A stretch of 64,000 nt of DNA from NCBI RefSeq assembly GCF_000377405.1, contig NZ_KB905020.1:310001-374000 (forward strand). The letters run 5' to 3'. Positions 55,553 to 63,344 of the stretch are shown here, one piece after another (position 1 is the stretch's first letter; each line of letters starts with the position of its first letter). A program made the translations under genes and the position numbers. Under the pieces are notes generated by a model that was not told the DNA's origin, made no database searches, and saw only the letters and a list, made by a program, of their open reading frames with translations. Origin of the DNA: Thioalkalivibrio sp. ALE31 (lineage in GTDB: Bacteria > Pseudomonadota > Gammaproteobacteria > Ectothiorhodospirales > Ectothiorhodospiraceae).

Positions 55553-56509
55553 ATGGCATTGCCGTTGTGGCTGGTCGGGGGTGTCGGCGCGCTCGCGCTG
55601 GGGGGGGTGCTGTGGCAGGAGGGGCAGTTGCCGGGCTCGTCCGGCGGGCACGCGCACCTGGCCGCGCCGCGCTGCGAGGTGCCGGTCACCTTGCACCTGG
55701 CGGGCGTGGATCCGCGCTTCCGCCTGGAGCGCGACGCGGTGCAGACGGCCCTGGATGCGGCCGTCCGGATGTGGGACGGGGAGACGCCGGACGTGCTCTT
55801 CCGCCAGCGTGAAGGCGAGGGTATGCCGGTGCGGCTGGTGTTCGACGAGCGCCAGGCAGGAGCCGAGAGCCGGGACCGTGCCCGCGCGGAACTGGACCGC
55901 CTCCAGCGGGGGATCGCCGAGCGCGAGGAGCGCCTGGATCATCGCCACTCGGCGCTGGCGGCGGATGCCGCGGGCTATCAGCGTCATCTCGAGGATTTCC
56001 AGGCGCGCCAGCGCGAATACGAGCAGGCGGTGGCCGCCTGGAATGCCGGTCGCATGGCGCACAGCGCGGGGAATCGCGAACGTCTGGAGCGGCAGCGCCG
56101 GGCGCTGGACCGCGCGGGTGACGACCTCGATCAGCGCCGGCGCACGCTGGAACAGCGCCGTGACGAGCTCAACCGCGACATCCGGGCACTGGAGCGCGAG
56201 ATCGATGGGTTCAACGAGCGGGTCGCGGAGCTCAACCGCGAGATCGGTACGACCGGGGCCTTCGACATGGCGGTGTACGAGCAGCACGGGGCGCGGCGCT
56301 CGATCACCGTGTTCAAGGCGAGCGACGCGGACGAGCTGCGCCTGACGCTGGCGCACGAGCTGGGCCATGCCCTGGGGATCGATCACGTGGACGACCCGGC
56401 GGCCGTAATGCACGCGATGCTGGGGGAGGCCAACGCCGGGCGGCGCGACCTGAGCGAGGCCGACCGCCGCGCGCTGGCGGCGGCCTGCGACGTGGAGCTT
56501 GCGCGGTGA
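55553..56509 (+). CDS. Matrixin-like zinc metalloprotease with internal coiled coil
   Basis: 318 residues. A hydrophobic N-terminus (about 3-20) may be a signal or anchor. An N-terminal matrixin-like half (VTLHLAGVDPRFRLERDAV...VRMWDG) is followed by a long charged coiled coil (about 100-230) and then the catalytic segment. The zinc motif is HELGHALGIDH at 268-278, with a Met-turn at M286. The coiled coil thus splits the protease domain. GGAGG lies seven bases before the ATG. The substrate is unknown; a periplasmic or secreted protease is likely. Confidence 0.8.
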   Translation: MALPLWLVGGVGALALGGVLWQEGQLPGSSGGHAHLAAPRCEVPVTLHLAGVDPRFRLERDAVQTALDAAVRMWDGETPDVLFRQREGEGMPVRLVFDERQAGAESRDRARAELDRLQRGIAEREERLDHRHSALAADAAGYQRHLEDFQARQREYEQAVAAWNAGRMAHSAGNRERLERQRRALDRAGDDLDQRRRTLEQRRDELNRDIRALEREIDGFNERVAELNREIGTTGAFDMAVYEQHGARRSITVFKASDADELRLTLAHELGHALGIDHVDDPAAVMHAMLGEANAGRRDLSEADRRALAAACDVELAR

Positions 56510-56512
56510 TCG

Positions 56513-56540
56513 CCGGGGTCGGGCGAATGCCCGGCCCCGG
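56513..56540. terminator. Bidirectional GC hairpin between metzincin and fadL genes
   Basis: Arms 56513-56524 and 56529-56540 pair over 12 positions with one G-T pair and a four-base loop. It sits in the 39-base gap between two convergent genes and can serve both; no T-run follows. Confidence 0.55.
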
Positions 56541-56548
56541 TATCGGTG

Positions 56549-57847
56549 CTAGAAGTGGTAGCGCATGGCGGCGGCCAGTACGTGCACGTGACCCGAGGTG
56601 GTGCCCTGCATGTTCACAAAGGTATCCGCCTGTCCATCCCCGCTGGAATCGAAGCCCCGGGTGACGTCCAGGTCCTCGCTGCCGATGTGGATGTAGCTGT
56701 AGCCGAAGTCGAAGGTGAAGCGGTCACTACTGGTTAAGGTGGCGCCGATGGAGAACCAGGTGCGGTCGCCATCCGGAGTGCGTGTGCTGCGGCCGTCGGT
56801 CTGGGTCGGGGTCTGGTCATACTGGATGCCGCCGCGCAGGGTCCAGCGCGGGTTCATTTCGTACTCGGCTCCGACCGCCAGGGCGTAGCTGTTGCGGTAG
56901 TTCTGTTCCAGCACCTGTTCGTTGCCCTGCGGCAGCTGGATGCGGATCTCGTCGAAGTTCGACCAGTTGAACCAGGTGTACTGAGCCAGGCCGGTCCAGC
57001 GGTCATTGAAGCGGTGGCGGATGCCGATGGAGGCGATATCAGGCAGCTTCAGGTCGGCCTGCCCGGGCAGCACGGAGACAGGCCCGCCCGCGGGCTCGGT
57101 GATGGTCGCCGTGCCGCTCAGGGTGTGGGTGATGCCGTCGCGGTAATGGATGCCGAGGCGGGTGTCATCGCCCAGATCGAACAGCATCCCGATGTTGAAG
57201 CCGATATCCCAGTTGTCGCCCTCGAGCTTGAATTCGCCATCGCTGGCGGGCGTGGGCGGGAAGCCGCCGGGGATGGCGCTGCGCAGGGTCGCGTCGGCGT
57301 ACTGCAGGTCGAGGCCGCCGCCGATGGAGATGCGGTCGGTCAGGTCGAAGGCGATGCTGGGCTGCAGGTTCAGCACCTGCAGGTCGGATTCCAGCGAGTC
57401 GTAGCGGGCGAAGAAGTCATCGTTGTATTCGTTCTTCAGGCCGAAGGGCGCGCTGAGGCCAAAGCCCAGCCAGACGCGTTCGGAGTACTGCTCTGCCCAG
57501 TACAGGTTGGGGATCGGGGTCGGGTCGTAGGGGTTGTTGCCGTCGCGGCCCTCGTACGGGGCTCCATTGATGGTGGAGCTGCTGCGCCTGACCTTGGCCT
57601 CGGGGGCCAGCAGATACACGCCTGCCTGCACCTCGTTGCGTTCCAGGCGGGTCATGCCGGCCGGGTTGAAGTAGATGGTGCTGGCATCGGAGGCGATGGC
57701 GGCCTCGCCGGCATAGGCGCGGCCGAGACCGGAGACCCCTTGCTCCTGCAGGTAAAAGCCCGCGGCCAGCAGGGTCGTGGGTGTGGCGAACAGGACGGTG
57801 CTGACGGCGGCGGCAAGCGCCAGACGGCGCGAAGGCTTCAAGGTCAT
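56549..57847 (-). CDS. FadL/OmpP1-family outer-membrane transporter
   Basis: 432 residues. The signal peptide ends near TTLLAA. The mature N-terminus GFYLQEQGVSGLGRAYAGEAAIASDASTIYFNPAGM is the FadL hatch with its NPA motif; 14 beta strands follow, ending YHF. FadL proteins let long-chain fatty acids or other hydrophobic compounds cross the outer membrane. No fatty acid degradation genes are nearby, so the substrate is open. Confidence 0.92.
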   Translation of the reverse strand: MTLKPSRRLALAAAVSTVLFATPTTLLAAGFYLQEQGVSGLGRAYAGEAAIASDASTIYFNPAGMTRLERNEVQAGVYLLAPEAKVRRSSSTINGAPYEGRDGNNPYDPTPIPNLYWAEQYSERVWLGFGLSAPFGLKNEYNDDFFARYDSLESDLQVLNLQPSIAFDLTDRISIGGGLDLQYADATLRSAIPGGFPPTPASDGEFKLEGDNWDIGFNIGMLFDLGDDTRLGIHYRDGITHTLSGTATITEPAGGPVSVLPGQADLKLPDIASIGIRHRFNDRWTGLAQYTWFNWSNFDEIRIQLPQGNEQVLEQNYRNSYALAVGAEYEMNPRWTLRGGIQYDQTPTQTDGRSTRTPDGDRTWFSIGATLTSSDRFTFDFGYSYIHIGSEDLDVTRGFDSSGDGQADTFVNMQGTTSGHVHVLAAAMRYHF

Positions 57848-57978
57848 GCGGTCTCCCCCTTATTGGTCTTTTTTCGGGGGGACCGTCGGCGGGCGGTATG
57901 GCGCTTCCGGCACGAGCTCCCCCGCCGCGGACACTACCGATTCCGGGGAGATGATGCCAACCGCATCACGTTTTTCGG

Positions 57979-58167
57979 TCAGGTCACCAGGATCAGGCCC
58001 ATCAGTGCGGCGACGCCGCCGCCCACCAGCAGCGCGAGGGTGCGCCGGGTAAAGCGGCCGAGGATCAGGCGCGCTGCGCGCTCGCGCATGCCGAAGGCAT
58101 CCTGCAGGCCCACAATAGCGGCGATCAGGCCCCCGACCAGCAGGATGATTCCAAGGATCTGGGTCAT
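57979..58167 (-). CDS. Small two-helix membrane protein, possibly DUF3185
   Basis: 62 residues. Helix one ILGIILLVGGLIAAIVGL and helix two LALLVGGGVAALMGLILV flank a basic loop. The pattern is like DUF3185 proteins, but the match is by eye. It starts three bases after the GlsB-like gene and is probably co-transcribed. About 130 bases between it and fadL hold no gene. Confidence 0.6.
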   Translation of the reverse strand: MTQILGIILLVGGLIAAIVGLQDAFGMRERAARLILGRFTRRTLALLVGGGVAALMGLILVT

Positions 58168-58170
58168 CGG

Positions 58171-58422
58171 TCAGGCCTTGTGAATCAGCCGGAGCAGGCC
58201 CAGCAGAAGTACGGCACCGACGGTGGCGGCGGCGAGGTTGCCGATCAGCCCGCCGGCTTGGACCCCGAGCTGGGTGAACAGCCAGCCGCCGAGGAAGGCC
58301 CCGATCACGCCGACCACGATATTGAGCAGGATGCCCTGCCCGGAGCCGTGCACCAGCAGTCCGGCGAGCCAGCCAGCGATGCCGCCGATGAGCAGGAGGA
58401 GGAGAAGGGATTCGATGGCCAT
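58171..58422 (-). CDS. GlsB/YeaQ/YmgE-family membrane protein
   Basis: 83 residues with three short, glycine-rich membrane helices. GGIAGWLAGLLVHGSGQG and NIVVGVIGAFLGGWLF are the family signature, often labelled transglycosylase-associated, although the enzyme link is not proven. GGAG lies upstream of the ATG at 58422. Such proteins are often induced by stress. The 270 bases between here and mltF hold no other gene. Confidence 0.88.
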   Translation of the reverse strand: MAIESLLLLLLIGGIAGWLAGLLVHGSGQGILLNIVVGVIGAFLGGWLFTQLGVQAGGLIGNLAAATVGAVLLLGLLRLIHKA

Positions 58423-58692
58423 GATGTCGCGCTCCTTGCGGGTAACGGAGTGTTGGAGTGTGCCGAGGTCGCTGCGTTCCCCGAAAAGCACGGTGGCGAA
58501 GGGTTCGACTGTACAGGGCACGCGGCTGGGCCGCCCACCAGCGGTGACCTCCGCAAGGGATGGCAACCCCTTCGTCGTGGGTATTTTTGAGAACCATTCC
58601 GCAAAACCCTAGTCTCTGTATCGGACATTCATGGATCCGTCATGGACGGGGTCAGCCAATCCGCGCGGCCTGTCGACGGGAAGGAAACCGGA

Positions 58693-60159
58693 ATGCATGA
58701 ACCGAATGATCGCGCCGCCGCGGGCTGGCGCCCGTCATCCCGCGGACAGGGCCGCGCGCTGCTGCCCGCCGTACTGCTGGCGCTGCTCGCGGGTTGTGGC
58801 GCCGAGGACGGGCAATCCGACTCGATGGTCTCGAATGCCAGCGCCGGCGAGCGGCTGGCGCCGGTGGAGGAGACCGGCACGCTGCGCGTAGTGACCCGCA
58901 ATGCCCCCACCACCTGGTACTTTGACCAGCATCTGGAAGCGGCGGGCACGGAGCATGATCTGGTCGAGGGCTTTGCCCAGGCGCATGGCTGGCAGGTGGA
59001 GTGGGTCATGGCCGAATCGGTCTCCGGTGTGCTCGAGGCGCTGGCCTCCGGGGAGGCGCACATGGCCGCGGCGGGGCTGACCCATCTCGCCTCGCGGGAC
59101 GAGCGCTTCCGACGCGGCCCCGATTACATGGAGATCACCGAGCAGGTGGTCTGCCATCGCGACTTCGATGCCATGCCTGAATCGGCGGACGACCTGGGCT
59201 CGGTGGATCTGGTGGTCTCGGCCGGCAGCAGCTACGTGGAGACCCTGGAGCAAGTGCTTCCGGAAGCGGCCGGGTTCGAGGTCCGCGAGATCGGTACCGA
59301 GCGGCTGATGGCGCAGGTCGCCCGGCAGGAGATCGACTGCACCGTGGCCGACTCGCATATCGTGCGCTACAACCGCCGCTCCTTCCCGCATCTCGACATT
59401 GCCTTCGATCTGTCCGAGCCGCGCACCCTGGGCTGGTACGTACAGCCGGACCAGGAGGCGCTGGCCGAACTGGCGGGCGGCTGGATGCAAGGTGATGGCG
59501 GCCGGGAACTGCGCGAACTCGTGGACGAGCGCTACTACGCCTACATCGATCAGTTCGACTTTGTCGACCTGCGGGCGCTCAACCGGCGCATCGAGGACCG
59601 CCTGCCGCAGTATCGGCCGTATTTCGAGGAGGCGGCCGAACGCACCGATCTGCCGGCTGATCTGCTGGCGGCCCTGGCCTACCAGGAGTCGCACTGGGAT
59701 CCGGAGGCGCGCAGCCCCACCGGTGTGCGCGGCCTGATGATGCTGACGCAGCGCACGGCCGAGTCCCTGGGGGTGGATCGCCTGGACCCGGTGCAGAGCA
59801 TCGACGGCGGGGCGCGCTACCTGCAGCGCCAGCACGAACTGCTGCCCGACGACATTGACGAGCCCGACCGCACCTACCTGGCGCTGGCGGCCTACAACAT
59901 CGGCCGCGGGCACCTGCTGGATGCGCGCCGGCTGGCGCGCGAGCTGGGGCGTGATCCGGATCGCTGGGCCGACATGCGCGAGACCCTGCCGCTGCTGACC
60001 GAGGAGCGCTACTACCAGAACCTGCGCTTCGGCTACGCTCGCGGCTACCAGCCGGTGTACTACGTGCAGCGCATTCGCAACTACCGCGACGTGATCCGCC
60101 CGGTCTTCGTGGCCGAGGACGAGCTCCCGTCCGACCGGATCGTGGTCAGGCGCGACTGA
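58693..60159 (+). CDS. mltF: Membrane-bound lytic transglycosylase MltF
   Basis: 488 residues. A lipobox LLAGC places the lipidated Cys at 35. An extracellular solute-binding-like domain (about 55-300, starting GTLRVVTRNAP) precedes the SLT domain with catalytic Glu in AYQESHWDPEARSPTGVRGLM and the AAYNIGRGHL segment. MltF cleaves peptidoglycan and is allosterically controlled by muropeptides bound to its first domain. The ATG at 58693 has AAGGAA upstream; an ATG at 58642 would bury the lipobox further in. Its end overlaps the next gene, on the other strand, by 14 bases. Confidence 0.94.
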   Translation: MHEPNDRAAAGWRPSSRGQGRALLPAVLLALLAGCGAEDGQSDSMVSNASAGERLAPVEETGTLRVVTRNAPTTWYFDQHLEAAGTEHDLVEGFAQAHGWQVEWVMAESVSGVLEALASGEAHMAAAGLTHLASRDERFRRGPDYMEITEQVVCHRDFDAMPESADDLGSVDLVVSAGSSYVETLEQVLPEAAGFEVREIGTERLMAQVARQEIDCTVADSHIVRYNRRSFPHLDIAFDLSEPRTLGWYVQPDQEALAELAGGWMQGDGGRELRELVDERYYAYIDQFDFVDLRALNRRIEDRLPQYRPYFEEAAERTDLPADLLAALAYQESHWDPEARSPTGVRGLMMLTQRTAESLGVDRLDPVQSIDGGARYLQRQHELLPDDIDEPDRTYLALAAYNIGRGHLLDARRLARELGRDPDRWADMRETLPLLTEERYYQNLRFGYARGYQPVYYVQRIRNYRDVIRPVFVAEDELPSDRIVVRRD

Positions 60160-61237
60160 TCCCGGGCCGGCGGGCGTTGCCCGAGACCAGTGCATCCAGC
60201 GCCTGCTGCCAGCGCGGTTCCAGCCGAGCCGGCAGCCAGGCGCGCACGTCCGGTGCCGGCGGCGTTCCCTGTTGCAGCCAATGTCGCAGGCGCTCGGTCA
60301 GGGCCGCGCCATCGCCGGCGGGATAGCGGCAAGTGTCTGGATATTGCTCGCGGTAGGCCAGGGCATCCGGGACCAGTGGCGTCGCCCCGGCGGCCGTGGC
60401 CTCCAGTACCGCGAGTCCCTGGAACTCGTGCAGGGCGGTGCTGACGACGATGCCCGCGCGGCCCAGCAGGTCTTCGTATTCCCGGCGCGGCAGCTTGTCA
60501 TCCGCCACGATGCGGTCCCCGAGGGCGGCGCGCAGTCGCTGCAGGGCCTCGGGGGGTTGCGCGGGCCGCGCCCCCAGCAGGGCGAGCCGGAAGTCCACGC
60601 CGGCCTCCCGCAGCTTTAGCAGCGCCTCGACGAACACCTCCGGCGCCTTGTCGTACTCCCAGCGGTGATTCCACAGGATCAGGCGCGGATCGCGCGGGTT
60701 GTCCGCCGCGGTGGGTGGCGCGACCGGGACGGGCAGGACCTCGCTGCGTGCCTGCAGCCGGGTGCGCAGGCCTTCAGGGACATGATCCGGCATCCGCGAG
60801 AGCAGGGCGTCCATGCCATCCAGGAACGAGGCGCGGTTGAAGGCGGAGTTGAAGGCCACGCGGTCCGCCGCCAGTGCCGCGTAGATCTGCACCATCTGGG
60901 GCTCCACGGAATCCACCTGGTCGCGGCCGACCGGGTAGGCGAACTGGTTTTCGTGCACGTAGTACAGCGTGGGTGGCCGGGCGAGTGACGGATGCAGGCC
61001 GCGCAAGGTGGCCAGGTCCACCATCGAGGTGGCGATGACCGCATCGGCCTCCACGCCCGCGAGCCGGTCCAGCCAGGAGACCGGGTTGCCGCGGATGCGC
61101 CAGCGGAAGTGCCGCCCGGGCAGTTCCTGCACCTCCCAGTCGAATTGACCGAAGGTCGTGGTCAGCCAGTCGACCCAGGCGGCGTGACTGTCGGCCCGGT
61201 AGGCGGAGAGCAGGAGGATGCGCGAGCGTGGCGGCAT
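60146..61237 (-). CDS. DUF3524 glycosyltransferase, predicted tRNA-queuosine mannosyltransferase
   Basis: 363 residues of a GT4-type fold. The N-terminal ILLLSAYRADSHAAWVDWL is the DUF3524 motif shared with human GTDC1/QTMAN, the enzyme that mannosylates queuosine in tRNA-Asp. The C-terminal half keeps LWNHRWEYDKAP and the EFQGLAVLEATAAGATPLVPD nucleotide-sugar site. Queuosine mannosylation in bacteria is inferred from the human enzyme only. The coding ends of this gene and mltF overlap by 14 bases on opposite strands. Confidence 0.78.
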   Translation of the reverse strand: MPPRSRILLLSAYRADSHAAWVDWLTTTFGQFDWEVQELPGRHFRWRIRGNPVSWLDRLAGVEADAVIATSMVDLATLRGLHPSLARPPTLYYVHENQFAYPVGRDQVDSVEPQMVQIYAALAADRVAFNSAFNRASFLDGMDALLSRMPDHVPEGLRTRLQARSEVLPVPVAPPTAADNPRDPRLILWNHRWEYDKAPEVFVEALLKLREAGVDFRLALLGARPAQPPEALQRLRAALGDRIVADDKLPRREYEDLLGRAGIVVSTALHEFQGLAVLEATAAGATPLVPDALAYREQYPDTCRYPAGDGAALTERLRHWLQQGTPPAPDVRAWLPARLEPRWQQALDALVSGNARRPGISRA

Positions 61238-61325
61238 GCAGGCGGGCTGGCGGTCGGGAGCGAGGCCCTACCTTGCCGCTGCGCGGTGCATGCCGCAATC
61301 GCATCATCGGCTACGGCATGCGCGG

Positions 61326-61886
61326 TCAACGCGCGGTTGCGCTCCAGCGTTGGCTGGCCATGGGCGTGTCGACCGGGGTGCCGGCGATGTGGTTGGTGTA
61401 GTTGGACAGGGTCTTCAGGCCGATCGCCAGGATGACCTCCAGCATCTGCGCGGGAGTGTGGCCGGCGTCCAGAAAGGCCTGCTGGGTGGGCTCGTCAACC
61501 CAGCCGCGCTGTTCGAGCATGGTGCGGGTGAACTGGCGCAGGGCCTCCAGTTTGGGGTCCCCGATCACGCGGTCCTCGCGCAGCGCGGCGATCACGTCGT
61601 CGGGTACGCCGGTCATGCGACCCGTCATGCTGTGCGCGGCCATGCAGTAGTCGCATTCGTGGTAGCGGCTGACGGTCAGCAGCAGGACGCCCTGTTCGGT
61701 GGGGCTCAGCGACGTCTTCTGCAGCAGGTCGTGGAGCGCCAGGTAGGCCTCGGCCAGGGCCGGGGCGCTGGCCATCTTGCGGATCAGGTTGGGGACCATG
61801 CCGAAGGTCTGTTCGGCCCGGTCAAATACGGCTTGCGCCTCCGGGGCGCTGGCGGCGTCGTGCAGGGGGAAGCGTTCATCGTTCAT
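61326..61886 (-). CDS. Carboxymuconolactone-decarboxylase/AhpD-like peroxidase-related protein
   Basis: 186 residues, all-helical, with the AhpD-type redox motif CDYCMAAHS (CxxCxxxH). Such proteins reduce peroxides or act on reactive small molecules. The ATG overlaps the TetR stop by 11 bases, so it is in one transcript with its likely regulator. This pairing usually means induction by the compound it removes. Confidence 0.85.
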   Translation of the reverse strand: MNDERFPLHDAASAPEAQAVFDRAEQTFGMVPNLIRKMASAPALAEAYLALHDLLQKTSLSPTEQGVLLLTVSRYHECDYCMAAHSMTGRMTGVPDDVIAALREDRVIGDPKLEALRQFTRTMLEQRGWVDEPTQQAFLDAGHTPAQMLEVILAIGLKTLSNYTNHIAGTPVDTPMASQRWSATAR

Positions 61887-62517
61887 GGGGTACCTCCGGG
61901 GGCGAGTGGGTCAGGAGTGTGACCAGCGCCGGGCCCAGGCGCAGGACCGTCGCCGGGTCCTGGTCGGCCTTGGCCATCACCAGGATTCCTTCCATCAGGG
62001 CCAGCCACTGCTCGGCCAGCGCCTCGGTGTTGGTATCGCCGGGTAGTTCGCCGTCCTGAACGGCCTCGTCCAATACGGAACGGAAATGGGCGGTGACGGC
62101 GTCCAGGTGCCCCCGTATCGCCCGGCGCAGGGTCGGGTTGTGGGTCCCCATCTCCACGGCCAGGTTGCCGAAGGGGCAGCCGGGGAGCTGGCCGGATTCC
62201 GCCTGCATGCGGGTCTCGAAGGCGTGGATCGCATGGACGAACGCCTCGATCCGGGCGTGCAGGCCGTTGGCGCCGGCGAGCCCCGGGATCAGCACCTCGC
62301 GCTCGAAGTCGGCGTAGAGGGCGTCCAGCATCGCCAGGGTGAGCGCCTCCTTGCCGGGGAAGAAGTGGTACAGGCTGCCCTTGCGTACACCGGCGCGGGC
62401 GCAGATCTCGGCAATCCCAACGCTGGTGTAGCTGCGTCCGACGATCAGTTCGCGGGCGGCCTTGAGCAGGTCTTCGCGGCTGTCGTGTCGGGTGTGATGG
62501 GGGGTGGTTGTCTCCAT
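61876..62517 (-). CDS. TetR-family transcriptional regulator
   Basis: 213 residues. The N-terminal helix-turn-helix reads REDLLKAARELIVGRSYTSV...RAGVRKGSLYHFFPGKEAL, typical of TetR. The C-terminal part binds an unknown ligand and has one Cys (GCPFGN). A dyad operator lies just before its start at 62522-62554, so it probably represses itself, the AhpD-like gene and perhaps the divergent gene at 62584. Confidence 0.92.
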   Translation of the reverse strand: METTTPHHTRHDSREDLLKAARELIVGRSYTSVGIAEICARAGVRKGSLYHFFPGKEALTLAMLDALYADFEREVLIPGLAGANGLHARIEAFVHAIHAFETRMQAESGQLPGCPFGNLAVEMGTHNPTLRRAIRGHLDAVTAHFRSVLDEAVQDGELPGDTNTEALAEQWLALMEGILVMAKADQDPATVLRLGPALVTLLTHSPPEVPHER

Positions 62518-62521
62518 GTCT

Positions 62522-62554
62522 TTGCACACTAGTTGACCGGTCGGTAAAGTGCAA
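62522..62554. promoter_or_regulatory. TetR operator and overlapping promoter
   Basis: A dyad centred on GACCGGTC (62535-62542) has matching outer TTGCAC/GTGCAA hexamers at 62522-62527 and 62549-62554. Read on the minus strand, TTGCAC and TAGTGT are 17 bases apart and could be the -35 and -10 of the tetR promoter, so repressor binding would block it. Confidence 0.6.
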
Positions 62555-62583
62555 GGCAAGGCCGTTACAGAAGGTGTGAGCCC

Positions 62584-63315
62584 ATGTCTCGAATCCCCGA
62601 AGCGTATGAAGTGAGCGATGGGGCCGGTGTCACTATCCCGGCACAATATGCCGAATCCTGGGAGGACGGTTTTGGCGTTCGCGGCTGGAAGCTGGACCTG
62701 CCGGGGCGTGGCGCCGATGTGATTGCGGCTACGCCGTATACCGGCGAGCGCATTCCGACCTCGGTGTTCGTGCACGACATCGTGGATCACCACCTGTGCG
62801 GCTTCGCGCTGTCCGGCTATGTCGACGAGGCGGGAGCCCTGATCCAGCTGGCGGAACGCACCGGGTCCGATCCGGTGGCGGATTTCGTGCAGATCATCGA
62901 CGAGGACCTGTTGCCCGGGCTGTTCGAGAGTGACGACTGGCGCGAGTTGTTGCCCGATTCGCTGGTTGCGGAGGTGGAGGCGGCCCCGGACGCGCGTTCG
63001 GGCATGGCGCGGCTGCGCGAGCTATGGGGCGACGGGGTGCTGCGGGCACTATGGATTGCCGGGTTCGTGGAGACGGGCTGGGGGCTCGCGGCGAGAGCGC
63101 GCGAGGCCTGGGAACGCCACGGGCTGGACTACGCCCGCCGCGCCGCGACCGCGCGGGCATTGCAGCGGCTGTTCGAACGGGTGGATGCCACGGTGCTGGA
63201 TCAGGGCTGGAGCCGCGCGCGGGGCGTGTTCCGGGTCGCCCCTGCGGGGGTGGGTTTTTGCTTCGAGGAGCCTGCGGCGGGCCGCGGCGAGTATCTTCCC
63301 GTCACGGATGACTGA
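62584..63315 (+). CDS. Unknown protein divergent from tetR
   Basis: 243 residues; I do not recognise the family. No signal peptide or membrane helix is evident. A histidine/acid-rich stretch VFVHDIVDHHLCGFALSGYVDE lies near residues 60-82 and could bind metal. The rest is mostly helical with many acidic residues. It begins 66 bases from tetR across a shared operator, so it may be under the same control. Confidence 0.7.
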   Translation: MSRIPEAYEVSDGAGVTIPAQYAESWEDGFGVRGWKLDLPGRGADVIAATPYTGERIPTSVFVHDIVDHHLCGFALSGYVDEAGALIQLAERTGSDPVADFVQIIDEDLLPGLFESDDWRELLPDSLVAEVEAAPDARSGMARLRELWGDGVLRALWIAGFVETGWGLAARAREAWERHGLDYARRAATARALQRLFERVDATVLDQGWSRARGVFRVAPAGVGFCFEEPAAGRGEYLPVTDD

Positions 63316-63344
63316 GGGGTTGTGCGCACCCCTTCGGGGCGCGT

